Of a stretch of DNA of 64,000 nucleotides, positions 18,069 through 26,842 are shown piece after piece (position 1 is the first letter of the stretch; the number at the start of each line of letters is the position of its first letter). The stretch comes from JALZVT01 sp964634815 (GTDB lineage: Bacteria; Pseudomonadota; Gammaproteobacteria; Pseudomonadales; Azotimanducaceae). Both the position numbers and the translations under genes were made by a program. The stretch is from NCBI GenBank assembly GCA_964634815.1, contig CAZWMD010000009.1, positions 55,535 to 119,534 of the forward strand. The letters are read 5' to 3'. The notes beneath the pieces are model-generated. The model did not search any database, was not told where the DNA came from, and was given only the letters and a program-made list of their open reading frames with translations.

Positions 18069-20082
18069 TGCCGATATCTCCGGTTGTGTCACGAGCGGTT
18101 AGTTTTGCGAGTGACGAAAGCGCTGATTCTTTCTCACGTGCAGCGAGTCGCCGATAACGCTTATCAAACAGCGCCCAGGTTCCTCCAAGAGCCATTAGCA
18201 TGGCCCCAAACCAGACCCAGCGAACAAGAGGCTTATGCTGCACACGTACCGCCCAGGCTGATTTGCCCGTGGTCTCATCGCTACCCAGTGCTTCGCCTAA
18301 AGAAACGTAGATATCTCGCAGAAATCCGGGCTCGATGGCCGCCTCGGTCATAATATTGTTGTTGGCCTGATAGCGGCGCTTCTCGGGGAAGAGCTCAAAG
18401 ACAGCCGTTCCCTCGGTGACAATAAAGTGTCCCTGATCCGCCACATAATTGGGACCTTGAACGGGCTTAACGCCAACAAATTCGTAAACCAGACTGCCGG
18501 CTGCAAGACGGTCGCCCGCCACCATGCGAAGATCTTTTTCAAAGGAATAGATACTGGTTACCGACACACCGATTATGGTCGCTGCAAAACCCAGGTGGGC
18601 AATAAACATACCCCAGTACGCTCCGGGGGGGCGCGAACCCGCTGCAAGACGCGCCCAGAGATCCACAACATGGGAGCCAACGATCCAGCCCGCGAGCAGC
18701 AGTGCGCCAAGCACAGACCAGGAGATTTCCGCATCAGATAGCAACAGTATAAGAGTTGGCAGTATCAGCCCCAATGCAAACGCGCAGGCACCGCCTAAAG
18801 CCATGGACCGCAGAATTTTCTTAATCGGCGTGTTCTTCCAGCGCACCATGGGCGATAACCCCAGAGCTAGCGCCAGGAGCACCATAAGCGGAATAAATAT
18901 GCCGTTGAAGTAAGGCGGACCCACGCTGATCTTTCCGCCGCCAGTAAGCGCTTCGTAGGCAATGGGCCAGAGTGTTCCGAACAAAACTACCGCCATGGAT
19001 AGCACCAGCAGCAGATTGTTCACTAACAACAAAAGCTCGCGACTGAGGCCGCCAAAGCCACTGCGAGACCGAATCACCGGAACACGCAAACCATAGAGCA
19101 GCAGCGAGCCACCAATCACCACAACCAAAAATCCAAGAATGAACAGACCGCGTGTCGGATCCACAGCAAAGGCATGCACGCTGGTCAGCACACCACTACG
19201 AACAATGAATGCACCCAGCAGAGACAATGAAAAAGCGGCAATGGCAAGCAGCACCGTCCAACTCTTAAAGACCCCACGCTTTTCAGTGACTGCCAGCGAA
19301 TGAACAAGCGCTGTGCCCACGAGCCACGGCATAAAGGACGCATTTTCCACGGGATCCCAAAACCACCAGCCTCCCCAACCCAATTCGTAGTACGCCCACC
19401 AGCTACCCAGGGCAATCCCCACCGTTAAGAACGCCCAGGCAACATTGGTCCAGGGCCGACACCAACGAGCCCAGGCGCCATCCAGCCGGCCACCCAGGAG
19501 GGCCGCAATCGCAAACGCAAAGGCGACTGAAAAGCCCACGTAGCCGGTGTACAACATAGGTGGATGGACAATGAGGCCAAAATCCTGCAACAACGGATTC
19601 AGATCGGCTCCGTCAGGCGGCGGTAGTGGCAAGAGCCTTTCAAACGGGTTGCTGGTAAAAAGCAGGAAGGCGATAAAGCCCAGATTCAGCAAACTCATCA
19701 CACCAAGCACCCGGGCGCGAAACGCGTCTGGGTAGGCCGCGTTGGTTGCTGCAACTGCTGTCGTCCAGGCGGTCATAATGAGCGTCCACAGTAAAAAGGA
19801 GCCTTCGTGTGCACCCCACAGCGCACTGACTTTGTAATACCACGGCAGCAAAGAATTGGAATTGCGCGCGACGTAGGCCACTGTGAAGTCGTCTTGCAAA
19901 AAAGCATGCAGCAAGGCAATGAAAGCGAGCAGAACAAAAAACATCTGCCCAAACACCATCAATCGGCTGCCACTCATGAGCGGTTTGCTCAGACGCCAGG
20001 CGCCATAGAGGCCACCGGTGCTCCCAAGCAACGCAAGTGCCCCAGCCAATATCAGCGCAAAATGGCCAATCTCAGTGATCAT
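18061..20082 (-). CDS. ccmF: Haem lyase subunit CcmF
   Basis: A 673-residue polytopic membrane protein with about 15 hydrophobic segments. The tryptophan-rich WWD signature is present (WWFWDPVENASFMPWL), flanked by conserved histidines (LIVHPPMLY, and ALVHSL just after the signature). A large periplasmic domain near the C-terminus (YSFEKDLRMVAGD to the IYVSLGEAL region) precedes the last helix. CcmF with CcmH and CcmI transfers haem from CcmE to apocytochrome c. Its ATG overlaps the ccmE stop as ATGA. Confidence 0.97.
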   Translation of the reverse strand: MITEIGHFALILAGALALLGSTGGLYGAWRLSKPLMSGSRLMVFGQMFFVLLAFIALLHAFLQDDFTVAYVARNSNSLLPWYYKVSALWGAHEGSFLLWTLIMTAWTTAVAATNAAYPDAFRARVLGVMSLLNLGFIAFLLFTSNPFERLLPLPPPDGADLNPLLQDFGLIVHPPMLYTGYVGFSVAFAFAIAALLGGRLDGAWARWCRPWTNVAWAFLTVGIALGSWWAYYELGWGGWWFWDPVENASFMPWLVGTALVHSLAVTEKRGVFKSWTVLLAIAAFSLSLLGAFIVRSGVLTSVHAFAVDPTRGLFILGFLVVVIGGSLLLYGLRVPVIRSRSGFGGLSRELLLLVNNLLLVLSMAVVLFGTLWPIAYEALTGGGKISVGPPYFNGIFIPLMVLLALALGLSPMVRWKNTPIKKILRSMALGGACAFALGLILPTLILLLSDAEISWSVLGALLLAGWIVGSHVVDLWARLAAGSRPPGAYWGMFIAHLGFAATIIGVSVTSIYSFEKDLRMVAGDRLAAGSLVYEFVGVKPVQGPNYVADQGHFIVTEGTAVFELFPEKRRYQANNNIMTEAAIEPGFLRDIYVSLGEALGSDETTGKSAWAVRVQHKPLVRWVWFGAMLMALGGTWALFDKRYRRLAAREKESALSSLAKLTARDTTGDIGSV

Positions 20083-20654
20083 GATCCGCTACCCTGTCGC
20101 ACCGGCCATTCGGCTGCCGGCAATTCGTTGCCTCTGGGCGAGGCTCCAGCCGGCGTGACCGGGGTGGGCAGAGTGGGAGTCTTTGGCATGCCGCCAGGCG
20201 TCTCATCAGCAGCGCCTGGGGAATTTTGTGCCATGTTGGCTAGCTCCGGCGGCATGTAGTTTTCGTCATGCTTGGCCAGCACCTGTTCCGCAAGAAACAC
20301 ACCGTTATCATCTAGCTTACCTGTCGCGACAATGCCTTGGCCCTCGCGGAACAGGTCGGGAAGAATGCCGGTATAGAGGACGTCAAAATCGGCTCCGGCC
20401 AGATCAGAGAGCGTGAAACGGACTTCCAAACCATCACCGCCATGAGAATCTGAGCGTTTCACACTGCCTTCCTTAACCATACCCCCGGCACGAATCCGTT
20501 TATCAACCGGTGCCTCGCCTGAGACAATTTTGTCAGGTGGATAAAACAGATTAACGTTCTCTTCCAACGCCAGCAGCAGAAATCCAACCACAGCAGCGGC
20601 ACCAAGAAACAGGTATCCAATCAGAATCAATCGCTGCTTGCGCTGCGCTTTCAT
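20079..20654 (-). CDS. ccmE: Haem chaperone CcmE
   Basis: 191 residues: N-terminal membrane anchor (8-30) and a periplasmic OB-fold domain. His129 in AKHDENYMPPE is the residue that binds haem covalently, and Tyr133 is the nearby conserved tyrosine. The C-terminal 50 residues are Pro/Gly-rich and probably disordered. CcmE carries haem from the CcmABCD complex to CcmF. Its start overlaps the ccmD stop by four bases (ATGA) and its own stop overlaps ccmF in the same way. Confidence 0.96.
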   Translation of the reverse strand: MKAQRKQRLILIGYLFLGAAAVVGFLLLALEENVNLFYPPDKIVSGEAPVDKRIRAGGMVKEGSVKRSDSHGGDGLEVRFTLSDLAGADFDVLYTGILPDLFREGQGIVATGKLDDNGVFLAEQVLAKHDENYMPPELANMAQNSPGAADETPGGMPKTPTLPTPVTPAGASPRGNELPAAEWPVRQGSGS

Positions 20655-20869
20655 AATCCGGCCTCAAGATCATTGGATTGACCACGTCCGACGGCATTCT
20701 GCTGGCTGCGCTTACGCTGGGCCACCAGCTCGCGACGAGTTTTACTGTGGGTGTGGACACTGTGCCACGCCAGACCCACTAGCACCAAGAAAGTCAGCCC
20801 GTAGGCGAGCCACACGTAAAATCCGTGACTGCCCATCGCCAAAAATTCACCAAAGCTGTCAAACGCCAT
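20651..20869 (-). CDS. ccmD: Haem exporter subunit CcmD
   Basis: A 72-residue small membrane protein: FDSFGEFLAMGSHGFYVWLA, then one membrane helix and a basic tail (HTHSKTRRELVAQRKRSQ), the standard CcmD layout. It stabilises holo-CcmE release from CcmABC. I chose the ATG at 20869, inside the end of ccmC (11-bp overlap). The frame stays open to 20983, but that extension repeats ccmC coding sequence in another frame and has no CcmD similarity. Confidence 0.93.
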   Translation of the reverse strand: MAFDSFGEFLAMGSHGFYVWLAYGLTFLVLVGLAWHSVHTHSKTRRELVAQRKRSQQNAVGRGQSNDLEAGL

Positions 20870-21683
20870 TGGGATGTTCCGCAGACGCCGACACAGACGA
20901 TGACAAAGTTGGGGCTGCATCAAGCGCCTGAACCCAGCGCGTGTTGGCGTGCTGTCGGAGAACCAGGTTGCGCATTCGGGCAATCATTACCGTTGCCAGG
21001 AAACAATAAAATCCAAGTACATTGACTAGCAAAGGCAAATACATAGAAGCCGGCATCGCTGGCCGCTCTGTAAGAGACAGGCTGGAGGTCTGATGCAGCG
21101 TATTCCACCACTCTACGGAGTACTTGATGATCGGTATGTTCACCAGCCCCACAATCGCAAGCACGGCACAGGCTCGCCCCGCTGCCTCTGCCCGAGGCAC
21201 AGCCCCGCGCAAGGCAAAAAGCGCGATATATAAAAACAGCATGACCAGAGTGGAAATTGTGCGCGCATCCGATACCCACCAGGCCCCCCAGGTCGGCCGA
21301 CCCCAGATGCTGCCGGATGCCAGCGCCAACGCGGTTAGCGCCATTCCAACAGGCACACCCGCCTCTAGTGCTATGTCGGCCATCTTCATACGCCAAACCA
21401 GCAACACCAATCCAGCAGCACCGAGCATCATGAAGCAGGATTGCGCAACGATTGCCGTCGGCACATGCACAAACATAATCCGGTAGCTGTTGCCCTGCTG
21501 GTAGTCCACTGGGGCAAACGCCAGGCCCCATACGGTACCGATTAACAAGAACAAGACCGCAGCACCGCCAAACCAGCGTTGCCAGCTGCCGCCTATCTCA
21601 TAGAACCAGCGCGGCGACCCAAGCTTGTGCCAGAGCTGAGTCAGCCAGCCTTGTTTGTTCACCACATCGGTTTTGTTGTTCAT
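20859..21683 (-). CDS. ccmC: Haem exporter subunit CcmC
   Basis: A 274-residue membrane protein with six hydrophobic helices. It has the tryptophan-rich periplasmic signature in the form WGAWWVSDARTIS and conserved histidines flanking it (MFVHVPTA; WWNTLHQTSS). CcmC binds haem and attaches it to CcmE. The signature differs from the common WWVWD form, with Ser in place of the third Trp. The N-terminal 30 residues are a cytoplasmic extension. A 62-bp spacer containing a tandem duplication separates it from ccmB. Confidence 0.94.
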   Translation of the reverse strand: MNNKTDVVNKQGWLTQLWHKLGSPRWFYEIGGSWQRWFGGAAVLFLLIGTVWGLAFAPVDYQQGNSYRIMFVHVPTAIVAQSCFMMLGAAGLVLLVWRMKMADIALEAGVPVGMALTALALASGSIWGRPTWGAWWVSDARTISTLVMLFLYIALFALRGAVPRAEAAGRACAVLAIVGLVNIPIIKYSVEWWNTLHQTSSLSLTERPAMPASMYLPLLVNVLGFYCFLATVMIARMRNLVLRQHANTRWVQALDAAPTLSSSVSASAEHPNGV

Positions 21684-21717
21684 GCAAGCGTTCTCGCTGG
21701 TGCCTGGATGATTCTAC

Positions 21718-21745
21718 TACAGTGCCGAGCGTACAGTGCCGAGCG
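21718..21745. repeat. Perfect 14-bp tandem duplication in the ccmB-ccmC spacer
   Basis: TACAGTGCCGAGCG occurs at 21718-21731 and directly again at 21732-21745, immediately beside the ccmB stop (21746-21748). It falls in one of the few real gaps in this otherwise overlapping operon. A recent slippage duplication is the simplest reading. Confidence 0.7.
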
Positions 21746-22414
21746 CTACTGCTCGACACCAATCTTCAGAGCAGCGGCAATGGCGAAGGGGGCCAGTGTC
21801 ACCGCTCCGGCCAGCAGTGCACACAAAATAAGTAGCGGAAACCTGGGTGCGTCGCCAAACAACAGGGTCTCACTAACCGCTGTACCAAAAATGAGTACTG
21901 GCACAAACAGTGGCAAGATAATAAGCGCAAGCAATGTGCCTCCCCGGCCCGCACCGAGCGTTAAGGCGGCACCAATACCGGACAGCAGCGTGATGGTTGG
22001 TGTGCCCAGTGCAAGGCTCAGCATCAACAGGGGTATTTGCTCCGCCGGCAAGTGCAACATCAGCCCCGCCAGAGGAGAAAGCAGCGTGAGCGGCGCCCCG
22101 GTAACCAGCCATTGCGCACAGGCTTTACCCAATACCGCCAGATACAAGGGTCGTGCACCGAGTACCAGCTGCTCAAGCGACCCATCATCGTAATCTTGAC
22201 GGTATAACCCTTCCACAGATAACAGCGCTGCCAGCAACGCAAGCACCCAGACAACTCCGGGCGCAATACGGGCAAGCACCGCCGGATCAGGGCCAACCCC
22301 TAACGGAAACAAACTAACCACCAGCAGAAAGAAAGCCAGGGGATTAAGGATCTGGCTGGGCTGCCTCAGGTTAGCTCGAACATCGCGCGCCGCACTTGCC
22401 CAAAAAATACTCAA
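21746..22414 (-). CDS. ccmB: Haem exporter permease CcmB
   Basis: A 222-residue permease with six hydrophobic segments and the family's ARDVRANLRQPSQILNPL opening and LYRQDYDDGSLEQLVL loop. It forms the ABC-type complex with CcmA and CcmCD that drives release of holo-CcmE. The start is TTG at 22414, which overlaps the ccmA stop as TTGA, the same geometry as the ATGA overlaps elsewhere in the operon. Confidence 0.95.
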   Translation of the reverse strand: MSIFWASAARDVRANLRQPSQILNPLAFFLLVVSLFPLGVGPDPAVLARIAPGVVWVLALLAALLSVEGLYRQDYDDGSLEQLVLGARPLYLAVLGKACAQWLVTGAPLTLLSPLAGLMLHLPAEQIPLLMLSLALGTPTITLLSGIGAALTLGAGRGGTLLALIILPLFVPVLIFGTAVSETLLFGDAPRFPLLILCALLAGAVTLAPFAIAAALKIGVEQ

Positions 22415-23082
22415 GGCCCCAAACTCAAGCCACTGGCATCGTCTGGCGCAGCAACGGTGGCAACGGAGGCAAGATCCAGGGTTATGCAGTTATCAAACGG
22501 CAGTGCCTGGTGAGTTGCACAGACGGCACTGCCGCCACGTTCCACATGCTGTGCAAGCACTCGCCCCAAAAGTCGAGATCCTGGTTTGTCGAGAGCAGTA
22601 AGAGGTTCATCCAATAACCACAGAGGTGCTCTGGATACCAACAAACGTGCAAGCCCAACACGTCTTAGCTGACCCGCGGAGAGCGATGCGCAGCGTACTG
22701 ATTCATAGCCTGCCAAACCCACCGACTCTAGGGCTTCGGTCAGTGAATTCACCTCAGCCCGTTTCAGCCCCACATCTGATGGGGTAGCACCAGGCGCATC
22801 GATGTGCGACAGGAATCGCAGGTTTTCAATGGTAGACAATTGGCCGCACATCCCCGGCTTGTGCCCGCAGTAGAGCAAGGGCGCTGAGGAAATCTCGCCC
22901 GAATAGTCAGGGTACAGACCGGCGATGCAACGCAATAACGTTGATTTCCCTGCACCGTTTGCGCCTTCTAGCGATACCACCTGGCCAGGATCGAGCCGCA
23001 GCTGCAGTTGGCTGAAAAGAACTCTGCCATCACGCACGCATTCCAGATCATCGACCTGCAGCAAGGCCTTATCCGCACCCAT
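22411..23082 (-). CDS. ccmA: Haem exporter ATP-binding protein CcmA
   Basis: A 223-residue ABC ATPase: Walker A GANGAGKST, a signature variant LSAGQLRRVGLARL, Walker B LWLLDEPLTALDK, and the switch His in VCATHQAL. The CGHKPGMCGQLSTIENLRFL segment is typical of CcmA. ATP hydrolysis by CcmAB frees haem-loaded CcmE. It is the first ccm gene. Its ATG overlaps the ppnN stop by one base (TGATG), so ppnN and the ccm genes are probably cotranscribed. Confidence 0.96.
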   Translation of the reverse strand: MGADKALLQVDDLECVRDGRVLFSQLQLRLDPGQVVSLEGANGAGKSTLLRCIAGLYPDYSGEISSAPLLYCGHKPGMCGQLSTIENLRFLSHIDAPGATPSDVGLKRAEVNSLTEALESVGLAGYESVRCASLSAGQLRRVGLARLLVSRAPLWLLDEPLTALDKPGSRLLGRVLAQHVERGGSAVCATHQALPFDNCITLDLASVATVAAPDDASGLSLGP

Positions 23083-24488
23083 CAGTCACTAACTACTCGA
23101 TAGCACGGCTCATAAGTTGAACCGGGCAATTTCATGCGGCCTTGAGCGACAAAAGAACGCAACACTTCATCAAGCATACGGGTAATTTCCTTATCGCCCT
23201 TGATTTCAAGTTTGCCAAACTCACGGATGCGGGCCACACCTTCCGCCTTCACATTGCCACCAACGATGGCTGAGAATACACGTCGCAGATTGATCGCCAG
23301 TTCGTGAGCAGGCAGATCGCGGGTTAAGCCCAACGCCCGCACGTTTTCGTGGCTTGCATCAAAAGGCAGCTGGTGGCCCGGAGGGATATGCAACTGCCAG
23401 TTAAAGTAAAACGCATCCCCGGTCCGCCGCCGCTGCGCTCGAACTTTCTTGACCGAGCGCGCCATGCGCCGGGCAACACCGCGGGCATCTCCCACAATGA
23501 CCTTGTAGTAAGATCGCGCCTGCTCCCCAAGGACCGTAGTGATCAGTTTGTCGAGTTGGGCAAAATACTCCGCCGCGTTTGCTGGCCCCGTGAACAGCAA
23601 GGGCAACTCAATGTGCTCATTCTTGGGGTCCATCAATATGCCGAGCATATAAAGCACTTCCTCAGCGGTACCCACGCCCCCTGGAAATACAATAATGCCG
23701 TGCCCCAAACGAACAAAGGCCTCAAGGCGCTTTTCAATATCCGGAAGAATAACCAGGTGATTGACCATTGGATTGGGCGATTCCGCGGCAATTATCCCCG
23801 GTTCGGTTAATCCAATATAGCGTGCACCTAACCGACGCTGTTTAGCGTGCCCGATGGACGCACCCTTCATGGGACCTTTCATCGCCCCAGGGCCACAACC
23901 GGTACAGATATCCAGCCCCCGGAGACCCAGGTGATAGCCTACCTCTTTGGTGTACTCATACTCTTCACGCGCAATAGAATGACCACCCCAGCAGACCACC
24001 AGATTCGGCCGCTGATCCGGGTCCAGGAGCCGCGCATGACGCAAGATCTGAAATACAGAATCTGTAATCTCTTTGCTGGCAGCCTCGTCTTCATCCTCGC
24101 CAGTCAAGGTAACTGCAGGTGGGCGCACTTCGGTTGCCGTATAAACCACATCGCGCAGCACAGCAAACAGATGCTCGCGAACGCCCTCAACCATGCGACC
24201 GTCTACAAAGGCGGCTCGAGGGGCGTTACGCACAATCAGTTTCAAGCCGCGTGTTCGGCGTGACACCTCAACTGAAAAGTCGGTGTAGCGCTCAAACAAC
24301 TCATGCGCGTCGTCACCATCATTGCCCGTATTCAGTACCGCCAATGCACAACGCCGGAATGTCTCGAGCATCTCCAGATGTTCCGGCAACTGGGTGGCCT
24401 CAGTGAGCACCTCAATCTCACGCTGACTCAAAAGCTCCATCGTGCCGCGCGGACCGACCTGGGTATCAACTGTTTTTCGTTGTGTCAT
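23082..24488 (-). CDS. ppnN: Nucleotide 5'-monophosphate nucleosidase PpnN (YgdH family)
   Basis: 468 residues, close to E. coli PpnN (454). The central LOG-type domain has the nucleotide-binding PGGVGTAEEVLYMLG motif and CTGCGPGAMKGPMKG. The N-terminal (FVDGRMVEGVREHLFAVLRD) and C-terminal extensions specific to the YgdH group are present. The enzyme hydrolyses purine nucleoside monophosphates to base plus ribose 5-phosphate and is stimulated by (p)ppGpp in E. coli; whether that holds here is untested. The start is ATG at 24488, 20 bp after the TonB receptor stop. Confidence 0.92.
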   Translation of the reverse strand: MTQRKTVDTQVGPRGTMELLSQREIEVLTEATQLPEHLEMLETFRRCALAVLNTGNDGDDAHELFERYTDFSVEVSRRTRGLKLIVRNAPRAAFVDGRMVEGVREHLFAVLRDVVYTATEVRPPAVTLTGEDEDEAASKEITDSVFQILRHARLLDPDQRPNLVVCWGGHSIAREEYEYTKEVGYHLGLRGLDICTGCGPGAMKGPMKGASIGHAKQRRLGARYIGLTEPGIIAAESPNPMVNHLVILPDIEKRLEAFVRLGHGIIVFPGGVGTAEEVLYMLGILMDPKNEHIELPLLFTGPANAAEYFAQLDKLITTVLGEQARSYYKVIVGDARGVARRMARSVKKVRAQRRRTGDAFYFNWQLHIPPGHQLPFDASHENVRALGLTRDLPAHELAINLRRVFSAIVGGNVKAEGVARIREFGKLEIKGDKEITRMLDEVLRSFVAQGRMKLPGSTYEPCYRVVSD

Positions 24489-24508
24489 CTTGCAGCGCTC
24501 TGGGATCG

Positions 24509-26665
24509 CTAGTTAGAAGCTGAGCGTCGTGGAGTGAACTCCACACCCACGTAAAGCTGCCTGGGCAACCCCGGGAAATATCGGAAATTGCCAAACGCAA
24601 AGTCCGCACGATCAGCATATTCCTCATCAAGCAAATTTATCACCCTGGCAAACACGCGAACGTTATCCCTGACCTGCCAGCCACCACGCCAATTAAACAC
24701 AACATGGCCATCATAGTCGGCCGTGTTGGCTGCGTTGATGTAATGCTGGCCAACGCCCGTCAATTCCAGTTCAGATGTGAGGGCTGCCGTGGGTTGATAT
24801 CGCCAGCGCGCACTGCCTAGCCACCGCGGAGCAGTGTCTACATCATCCCCATCACTGATGGGTTCAGCACCAAAGGAACCATCAAAGTCATACTTGTGTC
24901 TGGCATAGGACACCACGATATCAAAATTGTGAGCCTCCCCAAGCGCATACTCTGCGCTTACCTCAATACCCTGGGATCGGGTCGCTCCATTACTGACGTT
25001 GAACCCTTCGCCATCCCGGAATATGAAATCGTCGGTATCATCAAAATAGGCCGCAACCTCCACCTGCGCGGTCTCTCCAACCCAGCGGGCTCCCACTTCA
25101 AAGGAGCGCAGACGCTCGCTGTTCAGATCAGTGGTTTCCTGGCCATTTTGCAGACGATACAACTCCGTTGCCTGGGGTGGACGAAAACCGGTGCTGAAGG
25201 TGGCATAGGTGGCTAGGCGATCGTTCACCTCATAGTTCACGCCGAGTCGGCCTGCTACATTGGTGAAGTCATCTTCTCCCGATGGCGGCCGCGTATACAA
25301 ACATCCGCCAAATCCGCACTCTGTGCCGTCTTCCCGAGTATTGCCCGTTAAGAAGAGATTCTCGTAGTCGTAGTTAAGTGTTTCGACGCGCAGGCTATGA
25401 ACCAGCGACACGCGGTCTGAGAGTTGGTAATCCACATTATAAAATAATGCGGCCAGCAAACTCTCAACCTCGTAGTCATAGTGAAGGCCCTCGGGGCGTG
25501 TTTCTATCAAAAACGCAGAGCCAAGAGTTGGACCTTCCTGATCTTCTTTTAACGCCCCATCCAGCAATTCGAGAGTGACACCTACGGTGGCCGAATAGCG
25601 CTCACCTACCCGGCCGAATTGGGCAGTTACGCCGCCACTGGTCTGGTCATTGGTTTCAAGTGGCTGACCAGGTAGAAAGTGTTGAAAGAAAGCCATGCCG
25701 GAACGTCTTATATAAGGTGTTATCGACAGAAATGAATTGTCGCCGATTTCCGTCTGCCAACGGCTGGATGCACGCAGGGACCAAGCATCTCGAAATGCTT
25801 CAGGATTTGGATTGGAATCCCGCAGATCATCGTCTTCAAAGGCCTCAAAACCAAGCACAAAGCCGCCTGTTTCCTGATTGAGGAGCGTGGCTGAAAGTAA
25901 CGTGCTTACCTGCCAGCGCCCGACCTCAGCATCGTGATTGATTACCAGTTTTTGCTGCGAGTAACCCGTGTCATCACGAAAACCGTTGGTTGAGGTCGAC
26001 TGTGCCTTAACGCCAAAGCTCTGGCCATTGATCTCGGTGCCATACTCCGCCCGGACTTGATAATAATCGAAGGGTCCACCCTCAACACTTAAGCCCAGGC
26101 CTGATTGCGGAGTTCGTTGCAATACGTTAATCGCGCCGTGAACCGCGTTGCCACCAAACAGGGCTCCGGCCGGACCACGCATCACTTCAATACCACTGGC
26201 TTGCTCATGGTTAACCTCAAAGAGATTATTAATATTGCAAAACCCGGCGGGCCGAATAGGTACGCCGTTTTCCAGAAACAGAAACTCGCCACAAGCACCG
26301 GCGCCGGTGAGTACAGGTGAGCGAATAGCGGTTAGATGCTCCTGGCCTGATCCGCGAGACACCCAGGCGCCAGCTACCCGCGATAGCGTTTCACTGATGT
26401 GCGTTGGGCGAATCAGGTCAATCTCGTCGGCATCAAGAGTGGTCAGAGAACCCGTGTCACCCACCCGACCTTCAAGACTGCCGGTGACCAGAATTTCTTC
26501 GATAGCCGTATCAGCAGTTTCCTGGTCACCTGCAAAGGTAGCGGAACTAACTCCTAACCCACCCACTAGCAGACAAGCGGAGACCCACAGGGTACAGGGC
26601 CTGTTCTTCTCTAATGGGGACGTTAAAGAAGGAGCTAAAGACCGTACAGAGATAGAGATAGACAT
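24509..26665 (-). CDS. TonB-dependent outer-membrane receptor
   Basis: 718 residues from the chosen ATG. A long signal peptide ends near SATFAGDQ. A TonB-box-like IEEILVTGS follows, then a plug domain (LDADEIDLIRPTHISETL to the EVMRGPAGALFGGNAVHG segment), then a 22-strand-type barrel ending in a C-terminal aromatic strand (LYVGVEFTP). The plug has two cysteines 18 residues apart (ACGEFLFLENGVPIRPAGFC), likely a disulphide. The substrate is unknown; nothing nearby names a siderophore or vitamin. The frame continues to TTG 26794 with an ATG at 26752; the ATG at 26665 gives the most normal signal peptide, but no clear ribosome site was found. It lies 177 bp from the upstream giant gene at this start, 48 bp at the longest. 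Confidence 0.85.
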   Translation of the reverse strand: MSISISVRSLAPSLTSPLEKNRPCTLWVSACLLVGGLGVSSATFAGDQETADTAIEEILVTGSLEGRVGDTGSLTTLDADEIDLIRPTHISETLSRVAGAWVSRGSGQEHLTAIRSPVLTGAGACGEFLFLENGVPIRPAGFCNINNLFEVNHEQASGIEVMRGPAGALFGGNAVHGAINVLQRTPQSGLGLSVEGGPFDYYQVRAEYGTEINGQSFGVKAQSTSTNGFRDDTGYSQQKLVINHDAEVGRWQVSTLLSATLLNQETGGFVLGFEAFEDDDLRDSNPNPEAFRDAWSLRASSRWQTEIGDNSFLSITPYIRRSGMAFFQHFLPGQPLETNDQTSGGVTAQFGRVGERYSATVGVTLELLDGALKEDQEGPTLGSAFLIETRPEGLHYDYEVESLLAALFYNVDYQLSDRVSLVHSLRVETLNYDYENLFLTGNTREDGTECGFGGCLYTRPPSGEDDFTNVAGRLGVNYEVNDRLATYATFSTGFRPPQATELYRLQNGQETTDLNSERLRSFEVGARWVGETAQVEVAAYFDDTDDFIFRDGEGFNVSNGATRSQGIEVSAEYALGEAHNFDIVVSYARHKYDFDGSFGAEPISDGDDVDTAPRWLGSARWRYQPTAALTSELELTGVGQHYINAANTADYDGHVVFNWRGGWQVRDNVRVFARVINLLDEEYADRADFAFGNFRYFPGLPRQLYVGVEFTPRRSASN

Positions 26666-26842
26666 AGGTTGATCGGTTTTACTGCTTTTGACAAAAGACC
26701 GGTCGCAGGAAGAGAGCACTGCGGCCACGAACGTTAGGGTGTCTATCGTCATTCGTCGACAGAGCCGACGCAATTTAGCGAATTTCAGCGCCAAGAGATA
26801 CCGAGGGTCCCATCAGGCTGCTGTATTGCAGGAATCCGCTGC

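Noticed and set aside
20870..20983. N-terminal extension of CcmD
   Set aside because: It overlaps ccmC coding sequence in another frame and has no resemblance to CcmD; the ATG at 20869 gives the normal length.
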